Under the pieces are notes generated by a model. That model was not told the origin of the DNA. It made no database searches and saw only the letters and a list, made by a program, of their open reading frames with translations. Both the position numbers and the translations under genes were made by a program. From contig CAIJXA010000067.1 in the NCBI GenBank assembly GCA_903824515.1, positions 1-12,455 of the forward strand: 12,455 bases of DNA, read 5' to 3'. How positions within the stretch are numbered: the first letter of the stretch is position 1; each line of letters starts with the position of its first letter. This stretch comes from an uncultured bacterium. Lineage in GTDB: Bacteria; Patescibacteriota; Minisyncoccia; Moranbacterales; GWC2-37-73. This document shows, piece by piece, positions 12,317-12,455 of the stretch.

Positions 12317-12455
12317 TGTCACAGGGAAATGATAATGTCCTAGTAGCGGGAAGTAGAAATGTCCGCTTCAATAGGTTATGATATTAGCTAAACCCTAATA
12401 TTAACCCAATGGATAATCTCATTATCATGAGCCAAAAAGAAGTCAGTCGCTACGA
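12317..12455 (+). mobile_element. Left end of an insertion sequence (ISNCY/IS1202-like), cut by the window edge
   Basis: About 90 bases before the transposase-like start, the sequence TGTCACAGGGAAATGATAATGTCC contains the first of two AATGTCC repeats, at 12334-12340 and 12358-12364, exactly 24 bases apart and each preceded by a purine-rich stretch. I recall such repeated TGTCC units at the ends of ISNCY/IS1202-type elements. The outer boundary is estimated; the right end is outside the window. Confidence 0.45.
12409..12455 (+). CDS. Transposase N-terminus (partial)
   Basis: The open frame from the ATG at 12409 reads MDNLIIMSQKEVSRY and runs off the end. The inner ATG at 12427 gives MSQKEVSRY, the usual opening of ISNCY/IS1202-family and related transposases, which continue into a helix-turn-helix. 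Only about 15 codons are visible, so the family call is provisional; an IS481/IS21-type integrase is the alternative. No Shine-Dalgarno site is obvious before either ATG. Confidence 0.5.
   Translation, partial: MDNLIIMSQKEVSRY

Noticed and set aside
1..12455. tRNA or rRNA genes
   Set aside because: I saw no rRNA-like stretch and no cloverleaf with a TTCGANNC arm on either strand by eye; short structured RNAs could still be missed.

Overview
The window is AT-rich, gene-dense bacterial DNA. It most resembles a Candidate Phyla Radiation / Patescibacteria (Parcubacteria-like) chromosome. The grounds are small genes with few Shine-Dalgarno sites, intergenic DNA built from short AT repeats of the type AATTTCAAATTTC, and compact, somewhat divergent versions of core enzymes. 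Stop codons are standard, including TGA. This placement is an inference from style and protein character; no rRNA or tRNA is present to confirm it.

Layout. Bases 1-640 run on the plus strand: the last ~40 residues of a DsbB/BdbC-like disulfide-formation membrane protein with a terminator-like hairpin at its stop, then an unrecognised 82-aa ORF ending in a strong bidomain terminator. From 643 to 11438 every gene lies on the minus strand. In ascending coordinates they are: a divergent Maf-like protein; mltG (endolytic murein transglycosylase); pcm (protein-isoaspartate methyltransferase); a YjbQ-family protein; a 199-bp nested inverted-repeat (MITE-like) element; malic enzyme; a thioredoxin-reductase-like flavoprotein; a frameshifted MNT nucleotidyltransferase; a thioredoxin-CcdA fusion; uppS; ispG; and an all-trans polyprenyl diphosphate synthase. 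At 11625-12194 a plus-strand hypothetical gene sits between its own possible promoter, a good RBS and a hairpin terminator. The last ~140 bases look like the left end and transposase start of an insertion sequence (ISNCY/IS1202-like).

How the genes fit together. Three themes recur. (1) Envelope building: IspG (MEP pathway), the trans-prenyl synthase and UppS give C5 units, allylic primers and undecaprenyl carrier, and MltG terminates glycan strands. (2) Thiol redox on both sides of the membrane: a DsbB-like oxidase, a secreted thioredoxin fused to a CcdA electron conduit, and a cytoplasmic TrxB-like reductase that lacks the usual NADPH 2'-phosphate motif. (3) Fermentative carbon metabolism, represented by the malic enzyme, plus protein repair (pcm).

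I did not find a clear new multi-gene system. The items most worth a second look are the redox set with its inverted-order thioredoxin-CcdA fusion, the degenerate-active-site Maf-like protein, the single-base-disrupted and apparently leaderless MNT gene, the nested inverted-repeat element abutting yjbQ, and the chain of hairpins after mltG.
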